NCBI RefSeq assembly: GCF_001952935.1
Contig: NZ_CP018319.1
Location: forward strand, 1,973,501-2,037,500
Source of the DNA: Pseudomonas frederiksbergensis
Lineage (GTDB): Bacteria; Pseudomonadota; Gammaproteobacteria; Pseudomonadales; Pseudomonadaceae
Length of the DNA: 64,000 bases
Reading direction: 5' to 3'
Position 1 is the first letter of the stretch. Each line of letters starts with the position of its first letter. A model generated the notes under the pieces. That model made no database searches, was not told where the DNA came from, and worked only from the letters and a program-made list of their open reading frames with translations. Of the stretch, positions 9,490 to 18,282 are shown piece by piece. The position numbers and the translations under genes were made by a program.

Positions 9490-9505
9490 TGGCAAGGTAC
9501 CTGCA
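9490..9505 (+). promoter_or_regulatory. Probable sigma-54 (-24/-12) promoter of the phaC1 operon
   Basis: TGGCAAGGTACCTGCA has GG and GC exactly ten bases apart (9491-9492 and 9503-9504), compared with the consensus TGGCACG-N4-TTGCA. Start of transcription would be near 9516, leaving a leader of about 114 bases before phaC1. Sigma-54 control has been proposed for phaC1 in other pseudomonads; the match here is sequence-based only. Confidence 0.55.
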
Positions 9506-9558
9506 GTGCTCTCTGAACTAAAAAGCAGCGATGCAGAATTAACGGTCACCCGAGCAGT

Positions 9559-9603
9559 AGTACCTGGCACTGGCTGTGGACTGCACAGCTGGACCCAGGT
9601 ACT
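9559..9603. promoter_or_regulatory. Nested inverted repeat upstream of phaC1 (candidate PhaD operator or leader hairpin)
   Basis: AGTACCTGG (9559-9567) is perfectly inverted as CCAGGTACT (9595-9603). Inside it CTGTG (9574-9578) and CACAG (9584-9588) form a second dyad. PhaD, a TetR-family regulator, is known to act at the phaC1 and phaI promoters in P. putida. Which dyad, if either, PhaD binds here is inference. Confidence 0.5.
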
Positions 9604-9629
9604 CGTCTCAGGACAATGGAGCGTCGTAG

Positions 9630-11309
9630 ATGAGTAACAAGAATAACGATGACCTGAAAGTTCAGGCCTCGGAAAATACCTTGGGGCTGAATCCGGTCGT
9701 TGGACTGCGTAGAAAAGATCTGTTGGGCTCTGCCCGTATGGTGCTGACCCAGGCCATCAAACAACCGATTCACAGTGCAAAGCATGTCGCTCATTTCGGT
9801 ATCGAACTGAAGAACGTGCTGTTCGGCAAATCCGCGCTGCAACCGACAAGCGATGACCGTCGCTTCCACGACCCGGCCTGGAGTCAGAACCCGCTCTACA
9901 AACGTTATTTGCAAACTTACCTGGCGTGGCGCAAGGAACTCCACGACTGGATCGGCGAAAGCAACCTCTCGCCCAAGGACGTCGCACGCGGGCATTTCGT
10001 GATCAACCTCATGACCGAAGCCATGGCCCCGACCAACAGTGCGGCCAACCCGGCGGCGGTCAAACGCTTCTTCGAAACCGGCGGCAAAAGCCTGCTCGAC
10101 GGCCTCTCCCATCTGGCCAAGGACCTGGTGCACAACGGCGGCATGCCGAGCCAGGTCAACATGGGCGCATTCGAGGTCGGCAAGAGCCTGGGCGTCACCG
10201 AAGGCGCGGTGGTGTTTCGCAATGACGTGCTGGAACTGATCCAGTACCGGCCGACCACCGAGCAAGTCCACGAGCGCCCGCTGCTGGTAGTGCCACCGCA
10301 GATCAACAAGTTCTATGTTTTCGACCTGAGCCCGGACAAGAGCCTGGCGCGCTTCTGCCTGCGCAACAACATGCAGACGTTCATCGTCAGCTGGCGCAAC
10401 CCGACCAAGGAGCAGCGCGAGTGGGGTCTGTCGACCTACATCGAAGCGCTCAAGGAAGCGGTCGACGTGGTCACCGCGATCACCGGCAGCAAAGACATCA
10501 ACATGCTCGGCGCCTGTTCCGGCGGCATCACCTGCACCGCCTTGCTGGGCCACTACGCCGCACTCGGCGAGAAAAAGGTCAACGCCCTGACGCTGCTGGT
10601 CAGCGTGCTGGACACCACCCTGGACAGCGACGTGGCACTGTTCGTCGACGAGCAGACCCTCGAATCCGCCAAACGCCACTCCTACCAGGCCGGCGTACTG
10701 GAAGGCCGCGACATGGCGAAAGTTTTCGCCTGGATGCGCCCCAACGACCTGATCTGGAACTACTGGGTCAACAACTACCTGCTGGGCAACGAGCCGCCGG
10801 TGTTCGACATCCTGTTCTGGAACAACGACACCACACGGTTGCCCGCCGCGTTCCACGGCGACCTGATCGAGATGTTCAAGACCAACCCACTGATCCGTCC
10901 TGATGCACTGGAAGTGTGCGGCACGCCGATCAATCTGAAGCAGGTCACTGCCGACATCTACTCCCTGGCCGGAACCAACGACCACATCACTCCGTGGAAG
11001 TCCTGCTACAAGTCGGCGCAACTGTTCGGTGGCAAGGTTGAGTTCGTGCTGTCCAGCAGCGGGCATATCCAGAGCATTCTGAACCCGCCGGGCAATCCGA
11101 AATCGCGCTACATGACCAGCTCCGAAATGCCGGTCAAGGCCGAGGAGTGGCAAGAAAATTCCACCAAGCACACCGATTCCTGGTGGCTGCACTGGCAGGC
11201 GTGGCAAGCCGAGCGTTCGGGCGAGCTGAAAAAGTCCCCGACGAAATTGGGCAACAAGGCTTATCCAGCAGGTGAAGCTGCACCAGGCACGTATGTGCAT
11301 GAGCGGTAA
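9630..11309 (+). CDS. phaC1: Class II poly(3-hydroxyalkanoate) synthase 1
   Basis: Polymerises (R)-3-hydroxyacyl-CoA of medium chain length (C6-C14) into PHA on the granule surface. The protein has 559 residues. An N-terminal domain (1-180) precedes an alpha/beta-hydrolase core with the modified lipase box GACSGG, whose nucleophile is Cys296. Catalytic Asp and His are supplied by SLAGTNDHITPW and LSSSGHIQSILNPPG. The start at 9630 has GGAG nearby. It heads phaC1-phaZ-phaC2-phaD, with a large hairpin between phaC1 and phaZ that may set relative transcript levels. Its closest relative in the window is PhaC2. Confidence 0.98.
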   Translation: MSNKNNDDLKVQASENTLGLNPVVGLRRKDLLGSARMVLTQAIKQPIHSAKHVAHFGIELKNVLFGKSALQPTSDDRRFHDPAWSQNPLYKRYLQTYLAWRKELHDWIGESNLSPKDVARGHFVINLMTEAMAPTNSAANPAAVKRFFETGGKSLLDGLSHLAKDLVHNGGMPSQVNMGAFEVGKSLGVTEGAVVFRNDVLELIQYRPTTEQVHERPLLVVPPQINKFYVFDLSPDKSLARFCLRNNMQTFIVSWRNPTKEQREWGLSTYIEALKEAVDVVTAITGSKDINMLGACSGGITCTALLGHYAALGEKKVNALTLLVSVLDTTLDSDVALFVDEQTLESAKRHSYQAGVLEGRDMAKVFAWMRPNDLIWNYWVNNYLLGNEPPVFDILFWNNDTTRLPAAFHGDLIEMFKTNPLIRPDALEVCGTPINLKQVTADIYSLAGTNDHITPWKSCYKSAQLFGGKVEFVLSSSGHIQSILNPPGNPKSRYMTSSEMPVKAEEWQENSTKHTDSWWLHWQAWQAERSGELKKSPTKLGNKAYPAGEAAPGTYVHER

Positions 11310-11326
11310 CTGACACACCTCGCTCC

Positions 11327-11408
11327 CCTGTGGGAGCGAGCTTGTGTGGCGAGGGGATTTAGCGATACGTCGCTAAATCCCCTCGCCACACAAGCGCGCT
11401 CCTACAGG
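11327..11408. repeat. Long hairpin between phaC1 and phaZ (family A ends)
   Basis: Two 39-base arms (11327-11365 and 11370-11408) pair with only two mismatches around a four-base TACG loop. The outer part is the family A core; the inner part reads GTGGCGAGGGGATTTAGCGA. It could stall polymerase or protect the upstream phaC1 message from decay. Confidence 0.9.
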
Positions 11409-11453
11409 GGATCGGGGGTGAAATTGAGAGAGTGACCCCACAGGGCTTGAAGC

Positions 11454-12308
11454 ATGCCGCAACCGTTCATATTTCGTACCGTCGACCTGGATGGCCAGAC
11501 CCTCCGCACGGCGGTACGCCCCGGCAAGCCTCACTTGACGCCCTTGCTGATTTTCAACGGCATCGGCGCCAACCTGGAGCTGGTGTTTCCGTTCGTCGCG
11601 GCGTTGGACCCGGACCTTGAGGTCATCGCCTTCGACGTTCCTGGTGTCGGCGGTTCGTCGACGCCAAGGCAACCGTATCGCTTTCCGGGCCTGGCGAAAC
11701 TCACGGCGCGGATGCTCGACTATCTCGACTACGGGCAAGTCAACGTGATTGGCGTGTCGTGGGGTGGCGCCCTGGCACAGCAGTTCGCCTACGACTATCC
11801 CGAGCGCTGCAAGAAACTCGTTCTGGCGGCCACGGCGGCTGGCACGGTGATGGTGCCGGGCAAGCCGAAAGTCCTGTGGATGATGGCCAGCCCACGACGC
11901 TATATCCAGCCATCCCACGTGATCCGTATTGCGCCGATGATCTATGGCGGTGCGTTCCGTCGCGATCCGACCCTGGCCGCCAGCCATGCCGCCAAGGTCC
12001 GCTCGGCAGGCAAGCTCGGTTACTACTGGCAGCTGTTCGCCGGCCTCGGCTGGACCAGCATTCACTGGTTGCACAAGATCCACCAGCCAACCCTGGTCCT
12101 GGCTGGTGACGACGATCCGCTGATCCCGTTGGTCAACATGCGCTTACTGGCCTGGCGGATTCCCAACGCCCAGTTGCACATCATCGATGACGGGCATCTG
12201 TTCTTGATTACCCGGGCCGAAGCAGTGGCACCGATCATCATGAAGTTTCTCCAGGAAGAACGTCAGCGTGCCGTGATGCATCCGCATCCGGCGCCATTGG
12301 GCGGCTAA
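11454..12308 (+). CDS. phaZ: Intracellular medium-chain-length PHA depolymerase
   Basis: Serine hydrolase that releases 3-hydroxy acids from stored PHA granules. The 284-residue alpha/beta-hydrolase starts MPQPFIFRTVDLDG. The lipase box GVSWGG places the nucleophile at Ser102. The acid is in LAGDDDPLIP and the histidine in IDDGHLFLIT. NGIGANLELV forms the oxyanion region. It lies between the two synthase genes, the arrangement of all mcl-PHA pseudomonads, so that synthesis and mobilisation are co-expressed and carbon can cycle through the polymer. Confidence 0.97.
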   Translation: MPQPFIFRTVDLDGQTLRTAVRPGKPHLTPLLIFNGIGANLELVFPFVAALDPDLEVIAFDVPGVGGSSTPRQPYRFPGLAKLTARMLDYLDYGQVNVIGVSWGGALAQQFAYDYPERCKKLVLAATAAGTVMVPGKPKVLWMMASPRRYIQPSHVIRIAPMIYGGAFRRDPTLAASHAAKVRSAGKLGYYWQLFAGLGWTSIHWLHKIHQPTLVLAGDDDPLIPLVNMRLLAWRIPNAQLHIIDDGHLFLITRAEAVAPIIMKFLQEERQRAVMHPHPAPLGG

Positions 12309-12436
12309 TCGGCCCTGGCTTTTGTTACAAAAAGGGGTCGGGAAGACGCAGCGCCGCGCAACAACCCGCAACAGCGTCTATGGTGTTCTGGTTCGGTGTA
12401 TCTGTATTTGGCCTGAAGACGAAGGAGTGTTGATTC

Positions 12437-14119
12437 ATGCGCGAAAAACCAGCGAGGGAATTTTTATCCACTCCCGCCGCGTTCATTAATGCGCAGAGTG
12501 CAATTACCGGTCTGCGTGGTCGGGATCTGTTTTCCACCCTGCGCAGCGTGGCCGCCCATGGATTGCGCAACCCGGTGCACACCGCCCGACACGCCTTGAA
12601 GCTGGGCGGTCAACTGGGCCGCGTACTGCTGGGCGAAACCTTGCACCCGACCAATCCGCAGGACAATCGCTTTGCCGACCCGGCGTGGAGCCTCAATCCT
12701 TTTTATCGCCGCAGTTTGCAGGCTTACCTGAGCTGGCAGAAGCAGGTCAAACACTGGATCGACGAGAGCAACATGACCCCGGACGATCGCGCCCGCGCGC
12801 ACTTCGCGTTCGCCTTGCTCAACGACGCCATGGCACCGTCCAACAGCCTGCTTAATCCGCTGGCGATCAAGGAGATCTTCAACTCCGGCGGCAACAGCCT
12901 GGTGCGAGGCATCAGCCACCTGGTCGATGACTTACTTCACAACGACGGCCTGCCCAGACAAGTCACCAAGCAAGCTTTCGAAGTCGGCAAAACAGTCGCC
13001 ACCACTACGGGCTCCGTGGTGTTTCGCAATGAGCTGCTGGAGTTGATCCAGTACAAGCCCATGGGCGAAAAGCAGTATTCCAAACCGCTGCTGGTAGTGC
13101 CGCCACAGATCAACAAGTACTACATTTTCGACCTGAGCCCGCACAACAGCTTCGTCCAGTTCGCCCTGAAGAACGGCCTGCAAACCTTCATGATCAGCTG
13201 GCGCAATCCGGATGTGCGTCATCGCGAATGGGGGCTGTCGACGTACGTCGAAGCCGTCGAAGAAGCGATGAATGTGTGCCGGGCAATCACCGGCGCTCGC
13301 GAGGTCAACCTGATGGGCGCCTGCGCGGGCGGGCTGACCATTGCCGCCCTGCAAGGCCATTTGCAGGCCAAGCGACAATTGCGGCGAGTGTCCAGCGCGA
13401 CCTATCTCGTGAGCCTGCTCGACAGCCAGATGGACTCGCCTGCGACCCTCTTCGCCGACGAACAGACGCTTGAAGCGGCCAAGCGTCGCTCCTATCAGAA
13501 AGGCGTGCTGGACGGCCGCGACATGGCCAAGGTCTTCGCCTGGATGCGCCCCAACGATTTGATCTGGAGCTATTTCGTTAACAACTACCTGTTGGGCAAA
13601 GAACCTCCGGCGTTCGACATCCTCTACTGGAACAACGACAACACACGTTTGCCGGCAGCCTTGCACGGCGACTTGCTGGACTTCTTCAAACACAACCCGC
13701 TGAGTCATCCGGGTGGTCTGGAAGTGTGCGGCACGCCGATCGATTTGCAGAAAGTTACCGTCGACAGTTTCAGCGTCGCCGGCATCAACGACCACATCAC
13801 CCCGTGGGATGCGGTGTATCGCTCGACCCTGCTGCTGGGTGGCGAGCGGCGCTTCGTGTTGTCCAACAGCGGTCATGTGCAGAGCATTCTCAACCCACCC
13901 TCAAACCCGAAAGCCCACTTCGTCGAGAGCACGAAGCTGAGCTCTGACCCACGGGCCTGGTATTACGACGCCAAGCAAGTCGATGGCAGTTGGTGGACCC
14001 AATGGCTGGGCTGGATTCAAGAACGTTCAGGTGCGCAAAAAGAGACCCGCATGGTGCTTGGCAACCAGAACTATCCACCGATGGAGGCAGCACCCGGTAC
14101 TTACGTGCGTGTGCGCTGA
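12437..14119 (+). CDS. phaC2: Class II poly(3-hydroxyalkanoate) synthase 2
   Basis: Second mcl-PHA synthase, 560 residues, colinear with PhaC1 (RPLLVVPPQINK becomes KPLLVVPPQINK). The lipase-type box is GACAGG with Cys296; FSVAGINDHITPW and LSNSGHVQSILNPPS carry the other catalytic residues. It differs from PhaC1 mainly in the N-terminal 70 residues and the region around 300-330. Duplicated synthases with partly different chain-length preferences are typical of Pseudomonas. The 128-base gap after phaZ has no clear terminator; phaD follows 27 bases after its stop. Confidence 0.97.
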   Translation: MREKPAREFLSTPAAFINAQSAITGLRGRDLFSTLRSVAAHGLRNPVHTARHALKLGGQLGRVLLGETLHPTNPQDNRFADPAWSLNPFYRRSLQAYLSWQKQVKHWIDESNMTPDDRARAHFAFALLNDAMAPSNSLLNPLAIKEIFNSGGNSLVRGISHLVDDLLHNDGLPRQVTKQAFEVGKTVATTTGSVVFRNELLELIQYKPMGEKQYSKPLLVVPPQINKYYIFDLSPHNSFVQFALKNGLQTFMISWRNPDVRHREWGLSTYVEAVEEAMNVCRAITGAREVNLMGACAGGLTIAALQGHLQAKRQLRRVSSATYLVSLLDSQMDSPATLFADEQTLEAAKRRSYQKGVLDGRDMAKVFAWMRPNDLIWSYFVNNYLLGKEPPAFDILYWNNDNTRLPAALHGDLLDFFKHNPLSHPGGLEVCGTPIDLQKVTVDSFSVAGINDHITPWDAVYRSTLLLGGERRFVLSNSGHVQSILNPPSNPKAHFVESTKLSSDPRAWYYDAKQVDGSWWTQWLGWIQERSGAQKETRMVLGNQNYPPMEAAPGTYVRVR

Positions 14120-14146
14120 CGTTCAACGAACCATTAAGAAGACTGG

Positions 14147-14767
14147 ATGAAAACCCGCGACCGGATTCTCGAGTGTGCTTTGCAGTTGTTCAATCACAAG
14201 GGCGAGCCGAACGTCTCCACCATGGAAGTGGCCAACGAAATGGGCATCAGCCCGGGCAACCTCTACTACCACTTCCACGGCAAGGAGCCGTTGATTCTCG
14301 GACTGTTCGAGCGCTTCCAGGCCGAACTGGCGCCCCTGCTCGATCCCCCGGCCGATGTGGAACTGGCACCGGAAGATTACTGGTTGTTCCTGCACCTGAT
14401 CGTCGAACGCCTGGCCCATTACCGGTTTCTGTTCCAGGACCTGTCGAACCTCGCCGGGCGCTTGCCGAAACTGGCCAAGGGCATACGCAACCTGCTCAAT
14501 GCGCTGAAGCGCACACTGGCTTCGTTGCTCGCTCGATTGAAGGCTCAGGGGCAATTGGTCAGCGATACCCAGGCGTTGGGGCAGTTGGTGGAACAGATCA
14601 CCATGACGCTGCTGTTCTCGCTGGACTATCAGCGGATTCTTGATCGCGAGGGCGAGGTGAGATTGGTGGTGTACCAGATCATGATGCTGGTGGCGCCGCA
14701 TCTGTTGCCGCCGATCAAGGTCGCGACGGAGCAAATGGCCCTTCAATACCTCGAAGAACACGAGTAA
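14147..14767 (+). CDS. phaD: TetR-family PHA regulator PhaD
   Basis: A 206-residue TetR-type DNA-binding protein. The N-terminal helix-turn-helix lies at about residues 5-50 (STMEVANEMGISPGNLYYHF), followed by an all-helical ligand domain with LFQDLSNLAGRLPKLAKGI. In P. putida PhaD acts as an activator of both the phaC1 and phaI promoters and is thought to respond to a fatty-acid catabolite. It is the last gene of the phaC1ZC2D operon and converges with phaIF across a long inverted repeat. Confidence 0.95.
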   Translation: MKTRDRILECALQLFNHKGEPNVSTMEVANEMGISPGNLYYHFHGKEPLILGLFERFQAELAPLLDPPADVELAPEDYWLFLHLIVERLAHYRFLFQDLSNLAGRLPKLAKGIRNLLNALKRTLASLLARLKAQGQLVSDTQALGQLVEQITMTLLFSLDYQRILDREGEVRLVVYQIMMLVAPHLLPPIKVATEQMALQYLEEHE

Positions 14768-14770
14768 CCC

Positions 14771-14888
14771 TGTAGGAGCGAGCCTGCTCCGGGCGGCGTT
14801 CCGAGGATGGCGGCGTGTCAGCCAACATTAATATCGACTGACACTCCGCCATCGTCGGAACGCCGCCCGGAGCAGGCTCGCTCCCACA
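14771..14888. repeat. Family A inverted pair with 50-base arms, between convergent phaD and phaF
   Basis: Arms 14771-14820 and 14839-14888 are complementary except at three of 50 positions, around an 18-base spacer. The outer part is the family A core; the inner part (GGGCGGCGTTCCGA and on) is specific to this copy. It probably acts in ending phaD transcription. Confidence 0.92.
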
Positions 14889-14920
14889 GTGGATCTGTGG
14901 TGTTCATTAATCTGTGCACA

Positions 14921-14954
14921 AAAAAACGCCCGACCTTTTCAGGCCGGGCGTTTT
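14921..14954 (-). terminator. Intrinsic terminator of phaIF
   Basis: Minus strand: AAAACGCCCGGCCT, loop, AGGTCGGGCG and a run of seven T, 15-45 bases after the phaF stop. A shorter T run on the plus strand could make it work for phaD as well. Confidence 0.88.
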
Positions 14955-14968
14955 CTTGAGCCCTGGAA

Positions 14969-15787
14969 TCAGGACTGACTGGTTGGCGTCGAAGGAGCTG
15001 GCGCGACAGTCGGGGTTGCAGCAGGGGTCGGCGCAGTTGCGGAGTTCGATGCACTGACCGGGGCCGGGGTTGCCGGTTTGGCGGCAGCCGCTGCTGGTTT
15101 TGGTGCAGCGGCTTTCGGCGCTGCCGGCTTTTTCACCGCTGGCTTCTTCGCTGCGGCAGGTTTGGCCGCTGGCTTGGTAGCGGGTTTGGCCGCTGCAGTT
15201 TTGGCAGCCGGTTTAGCGGCTGGTTTTGCTGCTGCCTTGGCCGCTGCAGGTTTCGCTGCGGCAGTTTTGGCCGCTGGTTTGGCAGCCGGTTTAGCGGCAG
15301 CTTTAGCCAGTGGCTTGGCAGCGGACTTGGCTGCAGGTTTGGCCGCCGCGGTTTTCGCCGCAACAGGCGCTACCTTGGCACCGGTGAGTTTTTCGATTTG
15401 CTTGGTCAGGGTATCGACCTTGCTGTGCAGTGCCTTGACTTCATTGCGGCTCGGTACACCCAGGCGCGAAATGGCGCTGTTCAGACGCTTGTCGAAAGCC
15501 CCTTCCAGCTCATCCCACTTGCCCAGTGCGCGATCTTTCACACCGCTGATGCGCGACTTGGCCGACGTAGCAGAGTCCTTGGCAGCATCGACTTTTTTGC
15601 CGACAGCGCTCTTGGTGAGCTTCTCGGCTTTCTCGCCGTCTTTAACCAATGCATCGAAGAGCTTGCTGCCGTCAGTGTCGATCTTCGAGTACACGCCTAA
15701 ACCAGCCAGCCAGATTTTGCGGGAGTAGTCTTCGACTTTCCCAATCCACGAGCTGCCTTCTTTTTCGGTGTTCTTTTTACCAGCCAT
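14969..15787 (-). CDS. phaF: PHA granule-associated phasin/nucleoid protein PhaF
   Basis: A 272-residue two-domain phasin. Residues 1-140 form the amphipathic granule-binding part (SWIGKVEDYSRKIWLAGLGVYSK) with a coiled-coil segment of oligomerisation type (EVKALHSKVDTLTKQIEKL). Residues about 145-245 consist of AAKPA-type repeats rich in Lys, Ala and Pro, like histone H1 tails; in P. putida this half binds DNA without sequence specificity and helps divide granules between daughter cells. The tail after residue 245 is Ala/Thr/Pro-rich. It is co-transcribed with phaI, ten bases upstream, and shares the KIWLAGLG motif with it. Confidence 0.96.
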   Translation of the reverse strand: MAGKKNTEKEGSSWIGKVEDYSRKIWLAGLGVYSKIDTDGSKLFDALVKDGEKAEKLTKSAVGKKVDAAKDSATSAKSRISGVKDRALGKWDELEGAFDKRLNSAISRLGVPSRNEVKALHSKVDTLTKQIEKLTGAKVAPVAAKTAAAKPAAKSAAKPLAKAAAKPAAKPAAKTAAAKPAAAKAAAKPAAKPAAKTAAAKPATKPAAKPAAAKKPAVKKPAAPKAAAPKPAAAAAKPATPAPVSASNSATAPTPAATPTVAPAPSTPTSQS

Positions 15788-15797
15788 CCCGTTCTCC

Positions 15798-16220
15798 TTA
15801 AGATTTACGCGCGACGCGTTCGAGCAATGCCGTCAGCTCATCGAGCTTGGCAGAGAGTGTCTCAACGTCATGTTTAGACGGAATGCCGATACGATTCAAG
15901 GTACTTGCGACACGCGAGTCAAAAGCCTTCTCGACCTTGTCGAGTTGAAGTTCGACCTTGCCTTTGAAAGTGCTCACTTCACTCTTGGCTTCATCGATCT
16001 CGGCATTGGCCGCTTCAAGCTTCTCGGCAACTACTTTTTTGCCTTTCTTTTCAACAGTTTGACCAGCCTTTACCAACTCTTGAAAGTACTCGCTGCCCTC
16101 TTGGCCGACCTTGGTGTAGGCACCCAGGCCTGCCAGCCAGATCTTGCGGGCATAAGATTTAACGTCGCTCAGAGCAGTCGTCGAAGCGTCGATTTTTTTC
16201 TTCAAAATAACTTTGGCCAT
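15798..16220 (-). CDS. phaI: PHA granule phasin PhaI
   Basis: A 140-residue phasin made only of the granule-binding domain. The start is ATG at 16220 (MAKVILKKKIDASTTALSDV); an upstream ATG at 16280 would add 20 residues unlike the family. KSYARKIWLAGLGAYTKVGQ is the phasin signature shared with PhaF, and the middle is heptad-like (VELQLDKVEKAFDSRV). It coats the PHA granule surface and is the first gene of the phaIF operon, transcribed toward phaD. Confidence 0.96.
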   Translation of the reverse strand: MAKVILKKKIDASTTALSDVKSYARKIWLAGLGAYTKVGQEGSEYFQELVKAGQTVEKKGKKVVAEKLEAANAEIDEAKSEVSTFKGKVELQLDKVEKAFDSRVASTLNRIGIPSKHDVETLSAKLDELTALLERVARKS

Positions 16221-16253
16221 GGTGCACCTCACGCGCAGAAGGTTTGAGGAACT

Positions 16254-16272
16254 GCCCGCGAAAGCGTCGGGC
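16254..16272. promoter_or_regulatory. Small inverted repeat upstream of phaI
   Basis: GCCCG, nine bases, CGGGC lies 34 bases before the phaI start. A PhaD site exists near the phaI promoter in P. putida, so this dyad is a candidate, but the match is short and could be chance. Confidence 0.25.
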
Positions 16273-16351
16273 TCAGGCACAAAGTAGTGAGAATAATTAG
16301 AAACGGCACCCTAACAACTGACATAAAAGGTCGGGAACACCACAAAACAAA

Positions 16352-16441
16352 TGTAGGAGTGAGCCTGCTCGCGATAGCGGTCTATCAGTCGAAATCAATG
16401 TTGACTGATGGACCGCTATCGCGAGCAGGCCCACTCCCACA
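16352..16441. repeat. Family A inverted pair with 39-base arms
   Basis: Arms 16352-16390 and 16403-16441 pair with three mismatches around a 12-base loop. It separates phaI from the small PHA-system gene upstream on the same strand. Confidence 0.9.
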
Positions 16442-16457
16442 GAGGAAGGGATTTCAA

Positions 16458-16733
16458 TCAGGCCAACGCTTTATCGAGGGCCTTTTCGATTTCCGATTTG
16501 ATGGTGCCGCTCATGGCCGACATCAACAGACCCAGTTCGACATCGACCTTGATCGAGTCCTCACCCACATACACCGCGCCTTTCACACCGGAACGCTTGA
16601 GGTTCAGGGTGTCGCCGGACCATTGCGGCTCCAGGCCATACTGATCGGACAGTTTCTGCGCCAACAGATCAGCCTTCTCGCGGGCCGCTTCCTTGCCCAG
16701 GCCATGGGCACGCTCAACACTAATACGGGCCAT
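16458..16733 (-). CDS. Polyhydroxyalkanoic acid system family protein
   Basis: A 91-residue protein starting [20 protein letters not shown]. It matches the small family encoded next to PHA genes (known to me as the PHA granule-region protein family). It is rich in charged residues ([20 protein letters not shown]) and has a central beta-rich part ([21 protein letters not shown]). No catalytic motif is visible and its biochemical role is unknown. It lies upstream of phaI on the same strand but is separated by a REP pair. Confidence 0.85.
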   Translation of the reverse strand: MARISVERAHGLGKEAAREKADLLAQKLSDQYGLEPQWSGDTLNLKRSGVKGAVYVGEDSIKVDVELGLLMSAMSGTIKSEIEKALDKALA

Positions 16734-16888
16734 CGAATGACTCCTGCTTTATGAATACTTTCCTGAAGCATCTTGACCGCTACTGCGGCAAAACGTCCCG
16801 GTGGTTACCTATCTTACCTGCAGCCTTGCCAAGACAAAGCAGGCCACCGGGATTAGAATGTCCCGCATTCTCTTTTGGTGACAGCGAT

Positions 16889-17659
16889 ATGACTGATCAG
16901 CGCAAAGGCAGCGATGCCGAACCCACCACTCACTTCGGCTTCAAAAACGTTCCGGAAAGCCAGAAAGCGGAAAAAGTCGCTGAGGTATTCCACTCGGTAG
17001 CCGCCAAGTACGACTTGATGAACGACCTCCTGTCGGGCGGCATGCACCGTCTGTGGAAGCGTTTCGCGATCGAGCTGTCGGGCGTTCGCACCGGTAACCG
17101 CGTGCTGGACATCGCCGGCGGCACGGGCGACCTGACCAAGAAGTTCTCGCACCTCGTTGGCCCGACCGGCCAGGTCGTGTTGGCCGACATCAACGAATCC
17201 ATGCTCAAGGTCGGTCGTGACCGCCTGCTGGACCTGGGTGTGGCCGGCAACGTCGAATTCGTCCAGGCCGACGCTGAAAAGCTGCCGTTCCCGGATAACC
17301 ATTTCGACTGCGTGACCATCGCTTTCGGCCTGCGCAACGTTACCCATAAAGAAGACGCCCTGCGCTCGATGCTGCGCGTACTGAAACCGGGTGGCCGTTT
17401 GCTGGTGCTGGAATTCTCCAAACCGACCAACGCGCTGATGTCCAAAGCCTACGACGCCTACTCGTTCGCCTTCATGCCGTTGATGGGCAAGCTGATCACC
17501 AACGACTCGGAAAGCTATCGCTACCTGGCCGAATCGATCCGCATGCACCCGAATCAGGAAACCCTGAAGTCGATGATGGTCGAGGCCGGTTTCGACCGCG
17601 TGACCTACCACAACATGACCGCAGGCATCGTCGCCCTGCACCGTGGCATCAAGCCCTGA
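16889..17659 (+). CDS. ubiE: Ubiquinone/menaquinone C-methyltransferase UbiE
   Basis: SAM-dependent methyltransferase that adds the C-methyl group to the demethoxy quinol precursor in ubiquinone synthesis. The protein has 256 residues from ATG 16889; the longer frame upstream has no family counterpart. Signature segments are [19 protein letters not shown], the SAM-binding motif [20 protein letters not shown] and the family pattern [24 protein letters not shown]. The stop overlaps the ubiJ start (TGATG), and ubiB follows, forming a ubiquinone operon. Confidence 0.97.
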   Translation: MTDQRKGSDAEPTTHFGFKNVPESQKAEKVAEVFHSVAAKYDLMNDLLSGGMHRLWKRFAIELSGVRTGNRVLDIAGGTGDLTKKFSHLVGPTGQVVLADINESMLKVGRDRLLDLGVAGNVEFVQADAEKLPFPDNHFDCVTIAFGLRNVTHKEDALRSMLRVLKPGGRLLVLEFSKPTNALMSKAYDAYSFAFMPLMGKLITNDSESYRYLAESIRMHPNQETLKSMMVEAGFDRVTYHNMTAGIVALHRGIKP

Positions 17660-18282
17660 TGTTGCTGGCCGGCCTGCTCGCCAGCGTTGAACTCGGTCTG
17701 AATCGGGTGCTGCGTCTCGACAGCACGGCGTTGCCGCGGCTGGCGCATTTGAGTGGCAAGGTGATTGCCGTCGACTGCCGCAACCCGGCGCTGCAACTGT
17801 TCATCCTGCCCAGCGACGAAGGCCTGATGCTGGCTTCCCAGTGGGAAACCGGCGCCGACTGCACCTTGCGCGCACCGGCCTCCAGCCTGTTGAAGCTTGC
17901 CATGAGCAAGGACAAGACTTCGATCCTGCATGCTCCTGAAGTCGAACTCGATGGCGACAGCGGCGTGCTGCTGGAACTGGCGGCGATCCTTCAGGACCTT
18001 GAACTGGACTGGGAGTATGAACTCTCGCGCTGGCTGGGGCCTGTCGCCACGCAACTGCTCGGCGGTCACCTGCGCAGTCGCGCACGCTGGTATCAGCAAG
18101 GGTTCGCCAGCCTCAATCAGAACCTTGGCGAGTACCTGGCCGAAGAATCGCGCACCCTCGTCGGTCAGCGCGAAGCCGAAGCCCGTTTCAGTGAACTGGA
18201 CCAGATCAAACTCGATCTGGAACGTCTCGAGGCGCGTTTCGAGCGCCTCTCCCGATCCCTCGACCCAAGCGATAACGCATGA
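17659..18282 (+). CDS. ubiJ: Ubiquinone biosynthesis accessory factor UbiJ (SCP2 domain)
   Basis: A 207-residue protein with an N-terminal SCP2 lipid-binding domain (about residues 1-110) and a C-terminal coiled coil ([21 protein letters not shown]). UbiJ is an assembly factor of the soluble ubiquinone-synthesis complex in proteobacteria and is thought to bind the lipid intermediates. The ATG overlaps the ubiE stop, and its own end overlaps ubiB by four bases, so translation is probably coupled. Confidence 0.93.
   Translation: MLLAGLLASVELGLNRVLRLDSTALPRLAHLSGKVIAVDCRNPALQLFILPSDEGLMLASQWETGADCTLRAPASSLLKLAMSKDKTSILHAPEVELDGDSGVLLELAAILQDLELDWEYELSRWLGPVATQLLGGHLRSRARWYQQGFASLNQNLGEYLAEESRTLVGQREAEARFSELDQIKLDLERLEARFERLSRSLDPSDNA

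Noticed and set aside
14771..14888. Long inverted repeat as ends of a small transposon
   Set aside because: Only 18 bases separate the arms, there is no flanking target duplication that I can see, and no transposase gene; an extended REP pair explains it better.
15078..15728. Ala/Gly-rich 216-codon open frame antisense to phaF
   Set aside because: The low-complexity repeats are the complement of the AAKPA repeats of PhaF.
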